A DNA stretch of 64,000 nucleotides from Chelonobacter sp050613185 (GCF_050613185.1 NZ_CP192511.1:2542001-2606000), one strand, 5' to 3'; shown: positions 52,043 to 61,543, counted from the stretch's first letter. A program made the numbers and translations. Notes: a model not told the origin generated them from the sequence alone.

Positions 52043-52357
52043 ATGAGAAATGACTTTGACAGCAAACGCGAAGAACTGCTTTCTGAATTACAAGACATTC
52101 TACAAACTGCGGAAGACTTGTTTGAAGAAGGGAAAGACGTTGGGGCGGACGAATTCAAAAAATTGAAAAAACGTTTGAATGCCAGCTCCGACGGCTATCG
52201 CCAACAATTGGAAGATCTGCAAAACAAAGTCGCGGCAACCGCCAAAAACGCAGCGAAACAATCCGATACCATGATTCAAGAGAATCCGTACAAAGCCATC
52301 GGGATCGTTGCCGGGGTCGCGTTCATTGCGGGTTTGTTAATTAACCGCAATAAATAA
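52043..52357 (+). CDS. YqjD/ElaB-family (DUF883) membrane protein
   Basis: 104 aa: long charged helix (FDSKREELLSELQDILQTAE and KKLKKRLNASSDGYRQQLE) followed by AIGIVAGVAFIAGLLI, one C-terminal membrane segment. E. coli YqjD anchors ribosomes to the inner membrane in stationary phase. GGAGGAT site upstream. First of a three-gene set like yqjDEK. Confidence 0.87.
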   Translation: MRNDFDSKREELLSELQDILQTAEDLFEEGKDVGADEFKKLKKRLNASSDGYRQQLEDLQNKVAATAKNAAKQSDTMIQENPYKAIGIVAGVAFIAGLLINRNK

Positions 52358-52421
52358 TCCGGAGCATAGTGGAAGCCGCAACACTGCGGCCTCCCGATCT
52401 TTCTGTTACAGGAGATAAAAA

Positions 52422-52811
52422 ATGCAAACGATAAATAAAATTAAATCCGGTCTGAAACACAGTTTTATCACCGCCCTTGAACTTGCCAGTATCCGTCTGG
52501 AAATGGCAAAGTTGGAACTCAACGAACAAAAAGAACACGCCCAACTCGTTATCGTTTTTGCCTTATGTAGCTTTTTGTTACTGTTACTTGCCGGCCTCAG
52601 CCTGATGTTCGCCCTCAATGCCTGGCTGCCCGAAGCGGATAAATTTCGCGTGTTTACGCTGATCGGGTGCGGCTGTCTGTTGCTGGTGCTGACCCTGGTG
52701 ATTCTGATTATCCGTTTAATCCGTAAACAGCGTGGTTTTCTTGATGACACCTTAAGAGAAGTCAAATTAGATCTTGCCGCAATAAAACAAAGCGTCAATT
52801 CTTCAAAATAA
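52422..52811 (+). CDS. YqjE-family membrane protein
   Basis: 129 aa with two hydrophobic segments (about 44-63 and 78-98) between an amphipathic N-terminus (ITALELASIRLEMAKLELNE) and a basic tail. Matches the YqjE/phage-holin-like family; the term holin is only structural here. A G/C-rich hairpin (AGCCGC / GCGGC) lies between it and the preceding gene. Confidence 0.82.
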   Translation: MQTINKIKSGLKHSFITALELASIRLEMAKLELNEQKEHAQLVIVFALCSFLLLLLAGLSLMFALNAWLPEADKFRVFTLIGCGCLLLVLTLVILIIRLIRKQRGFLDDTLREVKLDLAAIKQSVNSSK

Positions 52812-52832
52812 AGACCGCGCAAGGAGAGCCTT

Positions 52833-53105
52833 ATGCCCAGCCACCGTGCATTGGAAAAAGAATTATTGTTACTCAAAGGCGAAGTGTTGCGCAATAAATT
52901 TCGTTTGCAGACAGAAAAAACACAGCAAGAAATCCGCCAGCCTTTGCGCTACTTAAAAGCCGTTTCCAACCCGATTATCCGCTCCTCGCTGATTTCGCTT
53001 TCGACCCGCCTGTTATTGGGCAGAAAATGGTTGATATTGCCCGCTATCGGTGTGGTTTCATTGTTATTATTAAAAAATTCCCCGCAGCAGAATGACGATT
53101 CTTGA
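52833..53105 (+). CDS. YqjK-like small membrane protein
   Basis: 90 aa. Charged helix (HRALEKELLLLKGEVLRN) and one C-terminal membrane segment (WLILPAIGVVSLLLL). The assignment rests mainly on being third after the yqjD- and yqjE-like genes. GGAGAG site upstream. Confidence 0.72.
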   Translation: MPSHRALEKELLLLKGEVLRNKFRLQTEKTQQEIRQPLRYLKAVSNPIIRSSLISLSTRLLLGRKWLILPAIGVVSLLLLKNSPQQNDDS

Positions 53106-53134
53106 TAAGAATGGAATCAGGCGATAAAGTAGCG

Positions 53135-53140
53135 TATAAT
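53135..53140 (+). promoter_or_regulatory. fabI promoter -10
   Basis: Perfect TATAAT about 70 bases before fabI. The -35 region is poor (TGGAAT 17 bases upstream). Confidence 0.5.
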
Positions 53141-53210
53141 CACGCCACGTTAATTTGGCGGTGCGTTGTTATCGCCATTATCTTTTCAATTAATAACAGG
53201 ATAAAGTTTT

Positions 53211-53999
53211 ATGGGATTCTTAACAAACAAACGTATTTTAATCGCCGGTGTCGCCAGCAACCGCTCTATCGCTTACGGCATTGCGCAAGCGATGTTTGCA
53301 GCCGGTGCGGAATTGGCGTTCACTTATCAAAACGACAAATTAAAACCGCGTGTTGAAGAATTTGCCAAAGATTTTAACTCTTCTATCGTAATTCCTTGTG
53401 ATGTCGGCAGCGACGCAGACATTGAAAACTGTTTCCAAGAATTGAGCAAACATTGGGATAAATTCGATGGTTTCGTACACGCGATTGCTTACGCACCGGG
53501 CGATCAATTGGATGGCGACTATGTTAATGCGGTTACCCGTGAAGGCTTCCAAATTGCGCACGACATCAGCTCTTACAGCTTTGTGGCGATGGCAAAAGCG
53601 GCGCGTCCGATGTTGAATCAGGGTGCAGGCTTAGTCACTTTATCTTACTTAGGCGCGGAACGGGCGATTCCTAACTATAACGTGATGGGCTTGGCAAAAG
53701 CCTCTTTAGAAGCCAACGTGCGCTTTATGGCGAATGCGATGGGCAAAGAAGGCATTCGTGTCAATGCGATTTCAGCAGGCCCAATCCGCACCTTAGCCGC
53801 TTCCGGGATCAAAAACTTCAAGAAAATGTTATCACACTGCGAAGCGGTCACCCCGCTACGCCGTACCGTTACCATTGAAGATGTGGGCAAAAGCGCCGCA
53901 TTCTTGTGTTCTGATTTAGCCTCCGGCGTAACCGGCGAAGTGTTGCACGTTGACGGCGGTTTCAATATCGCGGCAATGAATGAATTAGACGCCGAATAA
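53211..53999 (+). CDS. fabI: enoyl-[acyl-carrier-protein] reductase [NADH]
   Basis: 262 aa SDR-family enzyme that completes each fatty-acid elongation cycle; target of triclosan and isoniazid-type drugs. N-terminal NADH motif GVASNRSIAYGIAQ, active-site Tyr146, Tyr156 and Lys163 in SYLGAERAIPNYNVMGLAKA, all in the E. coli positions. Preceded by AGGATAA. Confidence 0.97.
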   Translation: MGFLTNKRILIAGVASNRSIAYGIAQAMFAAGAELAFTYQNDKLKPRVEEFAKDFNSSIVIPCDVGSDADIENCFQELSKHWDKFDGFVHAIAYAPGDQLDGDYVNAVTREGFQIAHDISSYSFVAMAKAARPMLNQGAGLVTLSYLGAERAIPNYNVMGLAKASLEANVRFMANAMGKEGIRVNAISAGPIRTLAASGIKNFKKMLSHCEAVTPLRRTVTIEDVGKSAAFLCSDLASGVTGEVLHVDGGFNIAAMNELDAE

Positions 54000-54024
54000 G
54001 CCTCAACATTCAAGATAAAAACCA

Positions 54025-54046
54025 AGGGCGGATTGATATCCGCCCT
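54025..54046 (+). terminator. fabI terminator
   Basis: Perfect 9-bp stem AGGGCGGAT / ATCCGCCCT, loop TGAT, followed by AATTTATT. Confidence 0.85.
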
Positions 54047-54123
54047 AATTTATTGCCCTCCGCTTGCGAGGAAAGGAAATTTAAAATCCGTCTGCTCATT
54101 TGATTTTAATAGGACAGAACATC

Positions 54124-56088
54124 ATGTTTCAAAACAATCCGCTGTTAAGCCAACTTAAGCAACAAATCCGTGAAAACAAGCCGCGCGCCGAAGGCACGGT
54201 GAAAGCCAACGATAAGGGTTTCGGCTTTTTGGAATGCGATAAAAAAAGCTATTTCATCACCCCGCCGGCAATGAAAAAAGTCATGCACGGCGACAAGATC
54301 AAAGCGGTGATCGAAAGCAACGGCGATAAAGAAAATGCCGAACCGGAAACGTTAATCGAACCGATGTTAAGCCGTTTTATCGCCAAAGTGCGGTTCAACA
54401 AAGAGAAAAGATTACAACTGACGGTCGATCACCCGAACATTAATAACCTGATTGCCGCCAACAAAGCCCAAACCGTCAGCGAAGAATTGCAAGACGGCGA
54501 TTGGGTGGTGGCGGAATTGCAAAAGCACCCACTACGCGATGACCGCGCATTTTTTGCGCAAGTCACACAATTTATCTGCCGTGGCGATGACAATTTTGCA
54601 CCGTGGTGGGTCACGCTCGCCCGTCACCAACAACCACGCACGCCGGTTGCCGGACTGGATTCGTATCAATTGGATCAAACCCTGTCACGTCAAGATCTGA
54701 CCGCCTTGGATTTTGTCACGATTGACGCGGCTTCCACCCAAGACATGGACGACGCGCTGTATATCGAAACCACGGAAAACGGCTGGAAGTTACACGTTGC
54801 GATTGCCGATCCGACCGCCTATATCCCATTGGATTCACAAATCGAGCTTGACGCCAGACAGCGCTGTTTCACCAACTATCTGCCCGGTTTTAACATTCCG
54901 ATGTTGCCGCGCGAGCTGTCCGACGAACTGTGTTCATTAATGCCGCAGCAAAAACGCCCGGCGTTGGTGTGTACGATTGAAACGGATCGCAACGGCAAGA
55001 CCAGCGCCGAACCGCACTTTGTTGCGGCGTGGATCGAATCCAAAGCCAAATTGGATTACGACGAGGTTTCCGATCTGTTGGAACAGGTAGAGAATCATTG
55101 GCAACCAAGCGATGAAAAAATCGCACAGCAAATCGAATTATTACACCAATTTGCCCTTGCGCGTATCGAGTGGCGCAAAACGCACGCCTTGCTGTTTAAA
55201 GAACGCCCTGATTACAGTTTTGAGTTGGAGCAAGACGGCAAAGTCAAAGCGATTCACGCCAAACACCGCCGTATCGCCAATCAAATCGTGGAAGAAGCGA
55301 TGATTATCGCCAACACCAGTGCGGCACACTATTTGGATCAACACGCCAAGTGCGGTATCTTCAACACCCACAGCGGGTTCGATCCGAAATTCCAACAATC
55401 GGCACATGATTTCCTGTTGGCGACTCTTGCCAATGATGACAATCGCGCGGAATTGGCACAACGTTATTCCGTTGAAAAGCTGACCACACTCGACGGCTAT
55501 TGCCAAATGCGCCACGATATCGAGCAATATGATTTCGGCTTTTTGGAAATGCGCCTGCGCCGTTTCCTGACCTTTGCCGAATTCAAAGCCGAAGCCGCAC
55601 CGCACTTTGGTTTAGGTTTAAGCGCCTATGCCACTTGGACTTCACCGATCCGTAAATATTCCGATATGGTGAACCACCGCATTATCAAACAGTGTCTCTT
55701 GAATGAAAGTGCGGTCAAACCGGCGGACGCGATTTTAGCGCGCCTGCAAGAAGCACGCCGTCAAAACCGCATGGTGGAACGCGATATCGCCGATTGGTTA
55801 TACGCCCTTTATTTCGCACCGATAGTTGAACAAAACCCGATTTTCGCCGCCGAAATCCAAGATGTCAGCCGCGGCGGTCTGCGCGTACAACTGTCGGAAA
55901 ACGGCGCAAGCGTGTTTGTACCGATTTCGACTCTGCACGATAAAAAAGAGGAAATCAGCGTCAATAGCGACGAACTGGCATTGTACATCAACGATCAAAA
56001 AACCTATCAAATCGGCGATCAGCTCCAAATTAAGCTGGTGGAAGTGAATGTGCTCACGCGCAGTTTGATTGGCAATGTGGTGAGTTAA
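54124..56088 (+). CDS. rnb: exoribonuclease II
   Basis: 654 aa 3'-to-5' exoribonuclease. Two cold-shock domains at the N-terminus (GTVKANDKGFGFLECDKKSY), the RNB catalytic domain with TIDAASTQDMDDALYI (acidic metal ligands), MLPRELSDELCSLMP, YATWTSPIRKYSDMVNHRII, and a C-terminal S1 domain (VSRGGLRVQLSENGASVFVP). Start at 54124 with AGGA upstream; a TTG at 54100 is in frame but gives a non-conserved extension. Confidence 0.95.
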   Translation: MFQNNPLLSQLKQQIRENKPRAEGTVKANDKGFGFLECDKKSYFITPPAMKKVMHGDKIKAVIESNGDKENAEPETLIEPMLSRFIAKVRFNKEKRLQLTVDHPNINNLIAANKAQTVSEELQDGDWVVAELQKHPLRDDRAFFAQVTQFICRGDDNFAPWWVTLARHQQPRTPVAGLDSYQLDQTLSRQDLTALDFVTIDAASTQDMDDALYIETTENGWKLHVAIADPTAYIPLDSQIELDARQRCFTNYLPGFNIPMLPRELSDELCSLMPQQKRPALVCTIETDRNGKTSAEPHFVAAWIESKAKLDYDEVSDLLEQVENHWQPSDEKIAQQIELLHQFALARIEWRKTHALLFKERPDYSFELEQDGKVKAIHAKHRRIANQIVEEAMIIANTSAAHYLDQHAKCGIFNTHSGFDPKFQQSAHDFLLATLANDDNRAELAQRYSVEKLTTLDGYCQMRHDIEQYDFGFLEMRLRRFLTFAEFKAEAAPHFGLGLSAYATWTSPIRKYSDMVNHRIIKQCLLNESAVKPADAILARLQEARRQNRMVERDIADWLYALYFAPIVEQNPIFAAEIQDVSRGGLRVQLSENGASVFVPISTLHDKKEEISVNSDELALYINDQKTYQIGDQLQIKLVEVNVLTRSLIGNVVS

Positions 56089-56114
56089 TCACTTATGATT
56101 ATGAGCTAAACAGT

Positions 56115-56142
56115 AAAAGGCGAATATCTTTATTCGCCTTTT
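56115..56142 (+). terminator. rnb terminator
   Basis: Perfect 12-bp stem AAAAGGCGAATA / TATTCGCCTTTT with TCTT loop and a T tract. Confidence 0.93.
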
Positions 56143-56167
56143 TTATGTCTTTTCAAACCAAGAGAAA

Positions 56168-56203
56168 ACCGCACTTGCACGGATTAAACAAGCAAAGTGC
56201 GGT
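56168..56203. terminator. inverted uptake-signal pair
   Basis: ACCGCACTT (56168-56176) and AAGTGCGGT (56195-56203) form a 9-bp stem just after the transporter stop on the minus strand, between two convergent genes. Confidence 0.7.
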
Positions 56204-56209
56204 ATTGCA

Positions 56210-57175
56210 TTAGGCGATCAACGGCAAAATCGCGTTGATGATTGGGATCACGATGATAAACAGCAAAGTGCTGGTGGTGACCGTATTGGTGGCGTATTTC
56301 ACATCGCCGTTGGCGGCGTGTGCCAAAATCGGTAGCACTGCCAATGCCGGTACGGCGGATTGGACAACCAGTGTATAAGCTTCTGTTGCTGGCAATGAAC
56401 CAAGTGAATCCGCACCAAACAGAATTAACCCAATAGTAATTGCCGGTATTAAAATAAAACGTCCGATTAAAGCAACGCTGGTATCCCGGTCAAAATTAAT
56501 GCTTTTCAAACCGGCGTCCGCCAGCACGATACCGACATAGATTAATGCTAACGGCGTCACCAATTCGCCGACATAACCCAGCGTCGAGTTAACAAAGGTC
56601 GGCAACGGAATATCCGCAAGCAGAAACACGAATGCCAAGGCTGCGCCGACAATCGGCGGAGTCAGCAGTTTTTTCGGATCAAAACCGCCTTTATGCGCCG
56701 TCGGATCAACCGTCGGATCATCATTGGCAATCAACCATGCGCCGAGCGTCCAAGTTGAAATCGTATTGACTAAATAGCACACCAAGAAATACGGCAAGCT
56801 CAGATCGCCAAACAGCGCGACATTCAGCGGCAAGCCGATGAAAATCGTGTTGGCATTGACGATCACGTTGATAAAGACGCCGCGTCTGCCGCGGCGTACC
56901 TTGAGCAATTTGGCTAAGGCAAAGGCGGCGACATACGCCAACGCCGTTGCCAATGCAAAATAGACCAAACCGCCCGACAGCGAAAACAGCGTATCGCGGG
57001 TTAAATATTTCAAAATCGAAACAAAAATCCCTGCGGGCAAGGCAATATTCAAAATCAATTTTGAAAGATTGCCACCGAAACTATCTGCAAACCACCCTTT
57101 CTTTCGTAAGCCGTAACCGAGGGCGATAATCAGCAAAATCGGCAAGGTGCTTTCAATCGAAGAGAGAAATTGCAT
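56210..57175 (-). CDS. AEC-family transporter, probable malate permease
   Basis: 321 aa with about ten membrane segments; AEC-family pattern: LILNIALPAGIFVSIL, INVIVNANTIFIGLPLNVAL, VTPLALIYVGIVLADAG. MleP, the malate permease of lactic acid bacteria, belongs to this family. It is 12 bases after the malolactic-type gene on the same strand, so malate uptake (or malate/lactate exchange) is the best guess from context. Confidence 0.82.
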   Translation of the reverse strand: MQFLSSIESTLPILLIIALGYGLRKKGWFADSFGGNLSKLILNIALPAGIFVSILKYLTRDTLFSLSGGLVYFALATALAYVAAFALAKLLKVRRGRRGVFINVIVNANTIFIGLPLNVALFGDLSLPYFLVCYLVNTISTWTLGAWLIANDDPTVDPTAHKGGFDPKKLLTPPIVGAALAFVFLLADIPLPTFVNSTLGYVGELVTPLALIYVGIVLADAGLKSINFDRDTSVALIGRFILIPAITIGLILFGADSLGSLPATEAYTLVVQSAVPALAVLPILAHAANGDVKYATNTVTTSTLLFIIVIPIINAILPLIA

Positions 57176-57187
57176 TGGCTGTTCCTT

Positions 57188-58828
57188 TTATTTACTGAGA
57201 TCTTGATAAATCGGAATCCATTTCAATTCATCAATGGCTTTATCCAGATCGGCAATCGGCTGTCTATTCAGTTGCTGATCCACCGCACTTTGCGCTACGC
57301 CTTTGGCAACGGTGCGTGAAAATTCGGTTAATCTTGAAACCGGCGGTAACACCGCTGCACCTGCCTTGTTAGGATCAACCAAGCCGCCAAGCGAATGCGC
57401 CGCTTTGGAAATCATGGTGTCATTTAAAATCCGCGCTTCCGATACCAGAACGCCTAAGCCTAAGCCCGGATAAATCAAGGCATTGTTTGCTTGTCCGATT
57501 TCATAGGTTACGCCGTTCAGCTCAACCGGATCGGTTGGAATGCCGGTCGCGACTAAGGCTCTGCCGTCGGTCCAGGTCAGCAAATCTTTGGCGGTCGCTT
57601 CTGCCAGTTCGGTCGGATTGCTGAGCGGGAAAATAATCGGACGTTCGGTGTGCGCCGCCATTTCTTTGATAATGCTTTCGGTAAATGCACCGCCTTGGGT
57701 TGATGTGCCGACCAAAATCGTCGGGCGCACCGCTTTGACGGTCGCTTCAAGTGAAGTCAATTCATGGCTGTTGGCAAATTCGGCACGGCTGCGCGCAAAC
57801 GGACGTTGTTCCGGGGTCAAATCGTCCATGTCATCGAACAGCAATCCCTGCACGTCAACCATATAGAATTTGGCACGCGCTTCTTTTTCGCTTAAGCCGT
57901 GTTGCAACATCTCTTGGTAAATACGGTTGGTGATACCGGCCCCGGCACTGCCTGCGCCAAAGCAAAGATAGGTTTGATCAGTGATATTTTGTTTAGAAAT
58001 ATTCAATGCGCCCAAAATCCCGGCAAGGCTGATAATCCCCGTGCCTTGAATATCATCATTGAAGGTTGGGATTTTATCGCGATATTTATTCAAGATATTC
58101 GCCGCATTCGAACGCCCGAAATCCTCCCAATGCAGATAGAGTTTCGGGAACAAGGCTTCGGCTTTTTGCACGAACTGATCGACGAATTGATAATATTGAT
58201 CACCGCGTACGCGTTGGTGGCGGTTGCCTAAATAGAGCGGATCCTTGAGCAGTTGCTCGCGGTTTGTGCCGACATCCAGCACCACCGGCAACACGCTGTT
58301 CGGATCAATTCCTGCGGCTGCGGTATAAACCATCAGTTTACCGACGGAAATATCCACACCGTTCACGCCCCAGTCGCCAATACCTAAAATGCCTTCCGCA
58401 TCGGTTGCGACAATCAGCCTAATATCACGTCCGTTGGCGGCATTTTTCAGGGTAGCTTCGATATTTTCCGGTTCATTGATTGACAAATACGCGGCATATT
58501 GCGGATCAACAAACAGTTCATCATAACGTTCAATCGATTCGGCAATCACCGGGTCATAAACAATCGGCATAAATTCAACCACATGACGGCTAAACAAGGC
58601 ATAAAACAACGTGCGGTTGGTATTAAAAATTTCCATTAGAAAATGGCGCTTTTCAATCCGAGAATCTTTCTTTTGGAATTGCGCATACGCTTGACCGCAT
58701 TGCTCATCCAGCGTCTGCACACAAGCAGGCAACAAACCAATCAAGCCTAATTTGGCGCGCTCTGCCAATGTAAATGCCGTACCTTTATTTAAAAACGGAT
58801 CATTTAAAACGTCATGTGATGTTTTCAT
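57188..58828 (-). CDS. mleS: malolactic enzyme-like NAD-dependent malate-converting enzyme
   Basis: 546 aa. Belongs to the malic enzyme superfamily, but the motif text follows the malolactic enzyme of Lactococcus more than E. coli MaeA: LNKGTAFTLAERAKLGLIGL, FVDPQYAAYLSI, GIGDWGVNGVDISVGKLMVY, LHWEDFGRSNAANIL, FNDDIQGTGI and GQANNALIYPGLGLG. NAD fold GAGSAGAG. Such enzymes decarboxylate L-malate directly to L-lactate without releasing pyruvate. The start at 58828 has GAGGAAAA upstream; the frame is open to 58921. The MaeA-type oxidative reaction cannot be excluded. No mleR-type regulator is adjacent. Confidence 0.83.
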   Translation of the reverse strand: MKTSHDVLNDPFLNKGTAFTLAERAKLGLIGLLPACVQTLDEQCGQAYAQFQKKDSRIEKRHFLMEIFNTNRTLFYALFSRHVVEFMPIVYDPVIAESIERYDELFVDPQYAAYLSINEPENIEATLKNAANGRDIRLIVATDAEGILGIGDWGVNGVDISVGKLMVYTAAAGIDPNSVLPVVLDVGTNREQLLKDPLYLGNRHQRVRGDQYYQFVDQFVQKAEALFPKLYLHWEDFGRSNAANILNKYRDKIPTFNDDIQGTGIISLAGILGALNISKQNITDQTYLCFGAGSAGAGITNRIYQEMLQHGLSEKEARAKFYMVDVQGLLFDDMDDLTPEQRPFARSRAEFANSHELTSLEATVKAVRPTILVGTSTQGGAFTESIIKEMAAHTERPIIFPLSNPTELAEATAKDLLTWTDGRALVATGIPTDPVELNGVTYEIGQANNALIYPGLGLGVLVSEARILNDTMISKAAHSLGGLVDPNKAGAAVLPPVSRLTEFSRTVAKGVAQSAVDQQLNRQPIADLDKAIDELKWIPIYQDLSK

Positions 58829-59023
58829 GCTATTTTCCTCTATTTTGAGTGGTGGTGATATGTATTCTGTTATGTAACAACTATTATTTATACAAAATTC
58901 TGTCAGGAATAAACAGCACAAACTATAACATTTACTTCAACTGAATAATTGACATTGTGGGTAAAATAAGGCAAGCCATAGTAAATGAGTGTAAGTTAAT
59001 ATTTTGATTTATCAAAAATAAAG

Positions 59024-59066
59024 AACCGCACTTTGATTTCCGATTTCACTAATTCAAAGTGCGGTT
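59024..59066 (-). terminator. inverted uptake-signal pair after grxD
   Basis: AACCGCACTTTGA and TCAAAGTGCGGTT make a 13-bp perfect stem with a 17-base loop just past the grxD stop on the minus strand. Confidence 0.75.
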
Positions 59067-59082
59067 AGTTTAACGAGTAAAC

Positions 59083-59421
59083 TTAGGCTTGTTCCGTTTC
59101 AGCGTGTTTAGCGGCAACTTCTTTTAACATCGGTTGCAATTCGCCTTGTTGGAACATTTCCATAATAATATCGCAGCCGCCGACCAATTCGCCTTCCACC
59201 CATAATTGTGGGAAAGTCGGCCAGTTGGCGTATTTCGGCAATTCAGCGCGAATATCCGGGTTTTGCAGAATATCGACATAACCAAACGGCACTTGGCAAT
59301 GAATTAACGCTTCCACTGCCCTGGCAGAAAAACCACAAGACGGGAACTTGGGTGAACCTTTCATATAAAGAAGAATCGGATTTTCGCTGATTTGCTGTTT
59401 GATTTTATCTAATGTTTCCAT
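59083..59421 (-). CDS. grxD: monothiol glutaredoxin 4
   Basis: 112 aa. CGFS active site in KFPSCGFSARAVEAL; glutathione-contact residues in WPTFPQLWVEGELVGGCDII. Carries and inserts [2Fe-2S] clusters. The start at 59421 (GAGGTC upstream) gives the conserved METLDKIKQQI; the frame is open to 59484. Confidence 0.96.
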   Translation of the reverse strand: METLDKIKQQISENPILLYMKGSPKFPSCGFSARAVEALIHCQVPFGYVDILQNPDIRAELPKYANWPTFPQLWVEGELVGGCDIIMEMFQQGELQPMLKEVAAKHAETEQA

Positions 59422-59557
59422 GATGACCTCAGTAAAAAGCAGGGCAATCCCTGCTTGTAAATGAATGGTGGCTGATTGTATCACAGCCCGCTTTTAACTC
59501 AATAACAGGAATTTAATTTACCGCTTTCCTGTTCTTAACGAACAACGGAACGGACAA

Positions 59558-60337
59558 CTACCAACTGCCGCCGGCGCCACCGCCGCCGGAGCTGCCGCCG
59601 CCGAAGCCACCACCGCCAAAGCCGCCCCCTCCGCCGAAGCCGCCGCCAAATCCACCGTTATTACGGTTATTACGGCGACGGAGCACTTGTCCGTTGCGCC
59701 CGATGGTGTGGTTATTGGTTGGGGTGACATAACTGTCATTAATCCGTCCGAACAAAACAAAAAGAATAAAGATCACCACAAACACCAGTGGAATCCAATC
59801 CATTTCGTTATCGCGTTCCACCGCTTGCGGCGCATATTCACCTTTACTCGCGGCGATAATCGCATTCAGACCGTTATCAATTCCTTGATAATACTGGTTT
59901 TGTTTAAAATACGGTGTGATCTCGTTGCGGATTAATTGCGATAACATCGCGTCAGGCAATGCGCCCTCGAGTCCCTGCCCCGGTGCAATAAAAATCTTGC
60001 GATCGTTCAACGCAATCAGCATTAATACGCCATTATTCAGCCCTTTACGCCCGATTCCCCATTTATCCACCAAAGCAAAGGCAAACTCGGCAATCTCGTT
60101 GTCGCCGGTGGTCGGCATAATCACCAAGGCAATTTGCGAGCTGGTTTCTTTAGCGTAAGCCGCCAATTTGCTTTCCAACGCATTTTGTTGGGCTGCGCTC
60201 AACACATTGGTGTAGTCGCTGACATAGCGAAACGGATTCGGGACAGCCGGCAATTCGACCGCCACCGCATTAACGCTGAAAAACAGGCAAAGTGCGGTCA
60301 GCAGGTAGCGTAGCGGCATAAAAAATTTACTCATCAA
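59558..60337 (-). CDS. TPM-domain protein with glycine-rich tail (YgcG-like)
   Basis: 259 aa. Signal peptide (LTALCLFFSVNAVAVELPAV), TPM domain (FRYVSDYTNVLSAAQQNALE, QIALVIMPTTGDNEIAEFAF, NNGVLMLIALNDRKIFI), one membrane segment near 175-192 (WIPLVFVVIFILFVLFGRI), then a Gly-rich tail of about 35 residues ending GGAGGSW. Family members are thylakoid/periplasm-facing proteins of uncertain function, often near lemA, as here. Overlaps the next gene upstream by 11 bases. Confidence 0.85.
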   Translation of the reverse strand: MMSKFFMPLRYLLTALCLFFSVNAVAVELPAVPNPFRYVSDYTNVLSAAQQNALESKLAAYAKETSSQIALVIMPTTGDNEIAEFAFALVDKWGIGRKGLNNGVLMLIALNDRKIFIAPGQGLEGALPDAMLSQLIRNEITPYFKQNQYYQGIDNGLNAIIAASKGEYAPQAVERDNEMDWIPLVFVVIFILFVLFGRINDSYVTPTNNHTIGRNGQVLRRRNNRNNGGFGGGFGGGGGFGGGGFGGGSSGGGGAGGSW

Positions 60338-60785
60338 TGATCACCTCATTCGGCAATTCATCAACATCGTCTGCTTGGCGCGGAAAATGGAGCGAGAGTT
60401 TTTCCGCCAGCAGATACAGCGCGGCAATAATCCCTTTGGTCAAATTGCCTTGCGCCGCTTGTGCGCTAATCACATCACAGCAACGCTGCCAAAATTCATC
60501 GTTCACAAATTGATGAATGCCATGATCACCAATCACCGCACAGCGGCGTTGTTTTAAGGCGACATAAATCAACACGCCGTTATTCGCCGCCGTTTGTTCC
60601 ATTTCCAGCTCAGCGAAAATCTGCTGCGCACGGGCAATTATCGGATCAGCATGTTCCGGCAACGCGTTTAATTTGGCGTTTTTCTCAATATAAACCCGCA
60701 CTTCGGCAGCGGTTTGCAACTCTAACTGTTCAATCGCCGCTTCGACTAACGCACTATCGATGGCTGATTTGGCAAATAATGGCAT
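60327..60785 (-). CDS. second TPM-domain protein, soluble
   Basis: 152 aa, TPM domain without signal peptide or tail: LELQTAAEVRVYIEKNAKLN, TAANNGVLIYVALKQRRCAV, IGDHGIHQFVNDEFWQR. It lies between lemA and the membrane-bound TPM gene, an arrangement common in proteobacteria. Confidence 0.85.
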   Translation of the reverse strand: MPLFAKSAIDSALVEAAIEQLELQTAAEVRVYIEKNAKLNALPEHADPIIARAQQIFAELEMEQTAANNGVLIYVALKQRRCAVIGDHGIHQFVNDEFWQRCCDVISAQAAQGNLTKGIIAALYLLAEKLSLHFPRQADDVDELPNEVIIDE

Positions 60786-60800
60786 GGTCTGACCGCACTT

Positions 60801-61382
60801 TTAGTTGAAATTCACAACCGGCGCGTTTTGCGCCCCTTCTGCCGCTTGGAAATACGGTTTTTCTTTAAAGCCGAAAATCATCGCCGCAAATTTGGTCGGG
60901 AACTGGCGCACATAGCTGTTATAAGTGCGAGCCGCCGTATTGAAATCGTTACGCGCTTTGTTGATACGGTTTTCGGTACCTTCCAATTGCGCTTGCAGAT
61001 TCATGAAACCTTCATGCGCTTTCAGTTCAGGATAACGTTCAACCGTGACTAACAAACGGGATAATGCCGAACCAACCGAATTTTGCTCTTGTTGGAATTG
61101 GTTTAATTGCTCCTGCGTCATATTCGCCGGGTCGATTTTGGTTTGTGACGCTTTGGCACGCGCTTCAATCACACCGGTCAAGGTGTCGCGTTCAAAATTC
61201 GCTTGCCCTTGCACGGTATTGACAATATTCGGAATCAAATCGGCACGACGCTGATAAGATGACTCGACGTTTGCCCACACAGAGTCAATCTCTTCCTCCG
61301 CCCGCACTAATCCGTTGTAGCTGCTCATTAAAGTAACACCGGCAATCACGGCAACAATAATAATCGCAATCCATTTTTTCAT
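60801..61382 (-). CDS. lemA: LemA family protein
   Basis: 193 aa. One N-terminal membrane segment (WIAIIIVAVIAGVTLMSSYN) and a helical periplasmic domain with VWANVESSYQRRADLIPNIV, YPELKAHEGFMNLQAQLEG and ENRINKARNDFNTAARTYNS. Start at 61382 with AAAGGATA upstream. Forms an operon with two TPM genes; function not established. Confidence 0.93.
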   Translation of the reverse strand: MKKWIAIIIVAVIAGVTLMSSYNGLVRAEEEIDSVWANVESSYQRRADLIPNIVNTVQGQANFERDTLTGVIEARAKASQTKIDPANMTQEQLNQFQQEQNSVGSALSRLLVTVERYPELKAHEGFMNLQAQLEGTENRINKARNDFNTAARTYNSYVRQFPTKFAAMIFGFKEKPYFQAAEGAQNAPVVNFN

Positions 61383-61543
61383 GATAATATCCTTTAGCAA
61401 GATTTATAACACATCAACATAACGCCAATGCCAGAATAACGTTTTAAAATCGAGTTATTTTCCAAGAAATGTCGGGAAATTGCAAATATCTTTATAATGT
61501 TGCCATACAATAACTTGAAATGCGCAAACGTTGCATAAACAAA

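Noticed and set aside
52422..52811. Phage holin suggesting a second prophage
   Set aside because: The gene is a YqjE-type housekeeping membrane protein between yqjD- and yqjK-like genes, with no phage genes nearby.
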